Positions 60,129 through 64,000 of a stretch of DNA of 64,000 nucleotides are shown piece after piece. A program made the position numbers and the translations under genes. Each line of letters opens with the position of its first letter. The first letter of the stretch is position 1. This DNA comes from Rhynchopus euleeides (Eukaryota; Euglenozoa; Diplonemea; Diplonemida; Diplonemidae). Location of the stretch: contig OY723305.1 in assembly GCA_963210315.1 (NCBI GenBank), positions 1,240,001 through 1,304,000 on the forward strand, given 5' to 3'. The notes beneath the pieces were generated by a model. It saw nothing but the letters and a program-made list of their open reading frames with translations, searched no databases and had not been told where the DNA came from.

Positions 60129-62172
60129 TTGTTTGGGAGGGTGGGCCGCCAGGGGTGGCATGGCCCTACCCTCGGCCCTACCTCCCGGGTCAGATTTTGG
60201 GGCTTTGGGTTCGGCCTTGTGGCCGAGTTTTCATGCGCCGCAGCGTATGAAAACCCAACGGCATGCTGGGGGCTTGATGGTGTTCATCGAAGCGCACCTC
60301 ATCATGCCCCAAGCGAAGGACCATCCCCGCCTGGAATGTGCAACAGCACCAACCGGTGTGGGGACTAGCCTTCGAAGACTTTCAGGATGTTCACTACCGT
60401 GGCGGCGGCTGGGGGGCTGGATTCCTGATTTTTGATCCAGCAGGACGACCAAAGGCAGCAACATCCGGTGCCTCTCGAATTGGGTGAAAATGTTCTGTGG
60501 CCGTGCATTCGATCCTGTTTGCATCATACCACGGGAAGTCGGGGCGGGGTTGGGCTGCACCTTTTTTCTCGCGAGCTCGGCCACCCTGTGCCCGACTTCT
60601 TTTTTGGTTTGCCCGACCCCCAGCGAGATCACTGGCAGCCAGACCTTGTTCAACATAAACAGCAGACAAGAGAGCAGAATGGAGTGTGGGGCAGCTGCCG
60701 TGCTCCCACACATAAACATCGCACCTCTCGCGCTGCCTGCACGAAAGGGACGGGTAACCTGCAGGTCACCCACAGCAGCCTACTGCCTACGTTCTATACA
60801 AGATCAGCGCCGACCACACGAAAGGCTGTTCGACCTGCGGCGCAACAACAAGCTCCGGTGGGAACAGAACTGAGCGGCAACAGGATGCAATGCAGGCCCA
60901 CATCCGTTGCCCTGCGGCAAGAGCAGTCACATCGATATCGTTGACAGGGCCTGCCCACTGGTGTGTGACGGGGTGACCTACAGATGGTGACCTGGCCCAC
61001 GGCAGAACACCTGGGTCGGGGGATGGCTGCGGCTGGGCATTACCTAACTCTTCATGATGCAGGACTGCGGACAAATGGTCCAAGAGAGCAAGTATGGCTC
61101 CCGCTCAGCTCTCACTGAAGTTGAACCAGATGCAAGTGGCGGGAGGAGGAGGGGGTCCCGGGGGAGGACACACCGGCCGGCAACCCACGAGGACTGGCCC
61201 GTCCCAGTCGACAGAAGAACAAAGCAGGAACACGGACTCACATGAAACGACATACTGAAGTGTGGGAGGAGGAGGCGAGCACAAAAGGGCGTCGGCTACC
61301 GCACGCCCTTTGGCCGCAGCCGACGACGACCGAACCGGCCACCGGCCGGGAGGTGCGTGTGGCGTGGGGGGCGAAGCCCCCCACGCAAGAGGGGTCCGGG
61401 GGGCGAAGCCCCCCGGAAAAAATTTTGGGGTTTTTTGGCCTATTTTTGGCCATTTTCCGCTGCATTTGTTTGATTTTGGGTCGGGAAAGGTATGGCCAGG
61501 AAGTGGGAAAAATTGAGGAAAAAGTCGGAAATTTTCAGGTTTGCCCATATAAACCATGGGTCACAGATTCCGATTTTTGGGTCAGACTCCAAGTTTGACA
61601 CAAGGGAAAATAGGCAAAAATTTTCACCTATTTTTGGTCACCTAAGGGGGGGGGCTTCGCTCCGGGTCACTGACCCAAGCTGACCCAGATTGACCCGGAG
61701 CGAAGCCCCCCATTTTCCTAAGGTGAAAAACCCCAGGGTGACCCAAATTGACCCAAGTTGACCCAAATTGACCCGGAGCGAAGACCCCCATGTTCGTTCC
61801 CATAGGAAAAATTTTGGGGTTTTTTGGCCTATTTTTGGCCATTTTCCGCTGCATTTGTTTGATTTTGGGTCGGGAAAGGTATGGCCAGGAAGTGGGAAAA
61901 ATTGAGGAAAAAGTCGGAAATTTTCAGGTTTGCCCATATAAACCATGGGTCACAGATTCCGATTTTTGGGTCAGACTCCAAGTTTGACACAAGGGAAAAT
62001 AGGCAAAAATTTTCACCTATTTTTGGTCACCTAAGGGGGGGGCTTCGCTCCGGGTCACTGACCCAAGCTGACCCAGATTGACCCGGAGCGAAGCCCCCCA
62101 TTTTCCTAAGGTGAAAAACCCCAGGGTGACCCAAATTGACCCAAGTTGACCCAAATTGACCCGGAGCGAAGA
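60129..62172. repeat. Left arm of a giant inverted repeat
   Basis: From TTGTTTGGGAGGGTGGGCC (60129) onward the sequence is the complement of the right arm ending at about 63812. Landmarks found on both sides: AACGGCATGCTGGGGGCTTG, the 90-bp hairpin-module edge (60398), CACTGGCAGCCAGACCTTG, ACCGGCCACCGGCCGGGAGG. The inner part holds two direct copies of a 365-bp unit (61436-61800, 61805-62165), one more than the right arm. Open frames in the arms are mirrored and unrecognised. Confidence 0.85.
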
Positions 62173-63812
62173 CCCCCACTTGGGTCAATTTGGGTCACCC
62201 TGGGGCTTTTCACCTTAGGAAAATGGGGGGCTTCGCTCCGGGTCAATCTGGGTCAGCTTGGGTCAGTGACCCGGAGCGAAGCCCCCCCCCTTAGGTGACC
62301 AAAAATAGGTGAAAATTTTTGCCTATTTTCCCTTGTGTCAAACTTGGAGTCTGACCCAAAAATCGGAATCTGTGACCCATGGTTTATATGGGCAAACCTG
62401 AAAATTTCCGACTTTTTCCTCAATTTTTCCCACTTCCTGGCCATACCTTTCCCGACCCAAAATCAAACAAATGCAGCGGAAAATGGCCAAAAATAGGCCA
62501 AAAAACCCCAAAATTTTTTCCGGGGGGCTTCGCCCCCCGGACCCCCCTTGCGTGGGGGGCTTCGCCCCCCACGCCACACGCACCTCCCGGCCGGTGGCCG
62601 GTTCGGTCGTCGTCGGCTGCGGCCAAAGGGCGTGCGGTAGCCGACGCCCTTTTGTGCTCGCCTCCTCCTCCCACACTTCAGTGTGTCGTTTCAGGTGACT
62701 CCGTGTTCCTGCTTTGTTCTTCTGTCGACTGGGACGGGCCAGTCCTCGTGGGTTGCCGCCCGGTGTGTCCTCCCCTGGGACCCCCTCCTCCTCCCACCAC
62801 TTGCATCTGGTTCAGCTTCAGTGAGAGCTGAGCGGGAGCCATACTTGCTCTCTTGGACCAATTGTTCGCAGTCCTGCATCATGACGAGTTAGGTATTGCC
62901 CAGTCGCAGCCATCCCCCGTCCCAGGTGTTCTCCCGTGGGCCAGCTCACCATCTGCAGGTCACCCCGTCACACACCAGTGGGCAGGCCCTGTCAACGAAA
63001 TCGATGTGACTGCTCTTGCCGCAGGGCAACGGATGTGGGCCTGCATTGCATCCTGTTGCCGCTCAGTTCTGTTCCCACCGGAGCTTCTTCTTGCGCCGCA
63101 GATCGAACAGCCTTTCGTGTGGTCGGCGCCGATCTTGTATAGAACGTAGGCAGTAGGCTGCTGTGGGTGACCTGCAGGTTACCCGTCCCTTTCGTGTAGG
63201 CAGCGCGAGAGGTGCGATGTTTTTGTGGGACCACGGCAGCTGCCCCACACTCCATGCTGCTCTCTTGTCTGCTGTTTATGTTGAACAAGGTCTGGCTGCC
63301 AGTGATCTCGCTGGGGGTCGGGCAAACTAAAAAAGAGGTCGGGCACAGGGTGGCCGAGCTCGCGAGAAAAAAAGTGCAGCCCAACCCCGCCCCGACTTCC
63401 CGTGGTATGATGCAAACAGGATCGAATGCACGGCCACAGAACATTTTCACCCAATTCGAGAGGCACCGGATGTTACTGCCTTTGGTCGTCCTGCTGGATC
63501 AAAAATCAGGAATCCAGCCCCCCAGCCGCCGGAGGCCACGGTAGTGAACATCCTGAAAGTCTTCGAAGGCTAGTCCCCACACCGGTTGGTGCTGTTGCAC
63601 ATTCCAGGCGGGGATGGTCCTTCGCTTGGGGCATGATGAGGTGCGTTTCGATGAACACCATCAAGCCCCCAGCATGCCGTTGGGTTTTCATACGCTGCGG
63701 CGCATGAAAACTCGGCCACAAGGCCGAACCCAAAAGCCCCAAAATCTGACCCGGGAGGTAGGGCCGAGGGTAGGGCCATGCCACCCCTGGCGGCCCACCC
63801 TCCCAAACAAAA
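62173..63812. repeat. Right arm of the giant inverted repeat
   Basis: Complement of 60129-61800 plus one 340-bp inner unit, with scattered substitutions and small indels, so not a perfect recent palindrome. It contains a full-orientation copy of the hairpin-module edge (63517-63551). Beyond 63812 the sequence is unrelated to the left flank. Confidence 0.85.
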
Positions 63813-64000
63813 TGTGTTGCACAAGCGGATCTTTTTGTTTGTGCGCACCTGTACGTGTATGGGTGTCCATACGTGCGCTGCCAACAGTCTTTTTTACCGT
63901 GACCTGAGCAGGTTATAGCAAAAAAGACCTGGTGTCTGCTTCGTGTGCACAAGCGGCCCACTATTGACCCCCCCCCCCCGCCTCCCTTGCCGTTTGCTCT

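Noticed and set aside
1-64000. tRNA, rRNA and spliceosomal RNA genes
   Set aside because: I looked for cloverleaf-like and conserved snRNA/rRNA words and found none I could defend by eye; a covariance-model scan would be decisive.

Overview
This is eukaryotic nuclear DNA. The genes are split by GT-AG introns, coding sequence is separated by long non-coding stretches, and there are many DNA transposons, one RNase H fragment of a non-LTR retrotransposon, and many pure G or C runs of 10-28 bases. High coding GC, C-run polypyrimidine tracts before 3' splice sites, an HPS5-like/RING protein and a poly-Q PPR protein suggest a GC-rich protist, possibly an alga. I cannot name the lineage; a chromerid-like alveolate is only a guess. 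Positions 15706-15905 are an assembly gap.

Host-like genes. (1) 4.6-6.65 kb: two collinear minus-strand paralogues of an unrecognised protein, with a plus-strand fragment carrying the C-terminal His box of a ubiquitin-specific protease between them. (2) 19618-33600, minus strand: I assemble a five-exon gene for a protein of about 960-974 residues with a poly-Q N-terminus, a PPR array and a novel acidic/zinc-ribbon-like C-terminus. All four introns are phase 0. Introns 1, 3 and 4 carry transposon-type sequence; removing the delimited insertions from introns 3 and 4 leaves about 340-390 bp, matching the transposon-free intron 2 (331 bp). (3) 37640-44791, minus strand: a single uninterrupted ORF of about 2,380 residues with an HPS5/TECPR2-like beta-propeller and a C-terminal RING-H2. 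(4) 55570-56097, minus strand: an exon-like ORF broken by a transposon.

Mobile DNA dominates the rest. At least four architectures can be delimited to the base. (a) CACGGTGG-ended elements with 2-bp target duplications (TA, CA, AA): E1 22324-24650, E2 49935-54121, K1 44980-48940, K2 48948-49639, O 56098-58356, Q 25468-28887. (b) GGG-rich-ended elements flanked by TA in C or G runs: D1 10830-11976, D2 49640-54965, C 34512-36041, G 20982-24839. (c) hAT-like elements with 8-bp duplications: F 51171-53022 (TCATCCAG) and the miniature elements A, A' and I, which duplicate CCCTAGGG. (d) Small TA-flanked CCGTA-ended elements M and N. Empty and filled copies of the same site within the window prove several insertions (E in D, E in the G terminal repeat, M and N in K).

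Two patterns stand out. Most families carry subterminal arrays of a short, usually palindromic motif that is different in each family but built on the same plan. And the CCCTAGGG-inserting hAT-like elements sit at the outer ends of group (b) elements or of sequence resembling them, as though one transposon's end creates the landing site for another. The right end of the window (58.5-63.8 kb) holds 370-bp tandem repeats and an inverted repeat with arms of about 1.7-2 kb. Regions 6.85-10.8, 12.0-14.17 and 17.7-19.1 kb contain low-complexity and microsatellite DNA in which I can support no gene.
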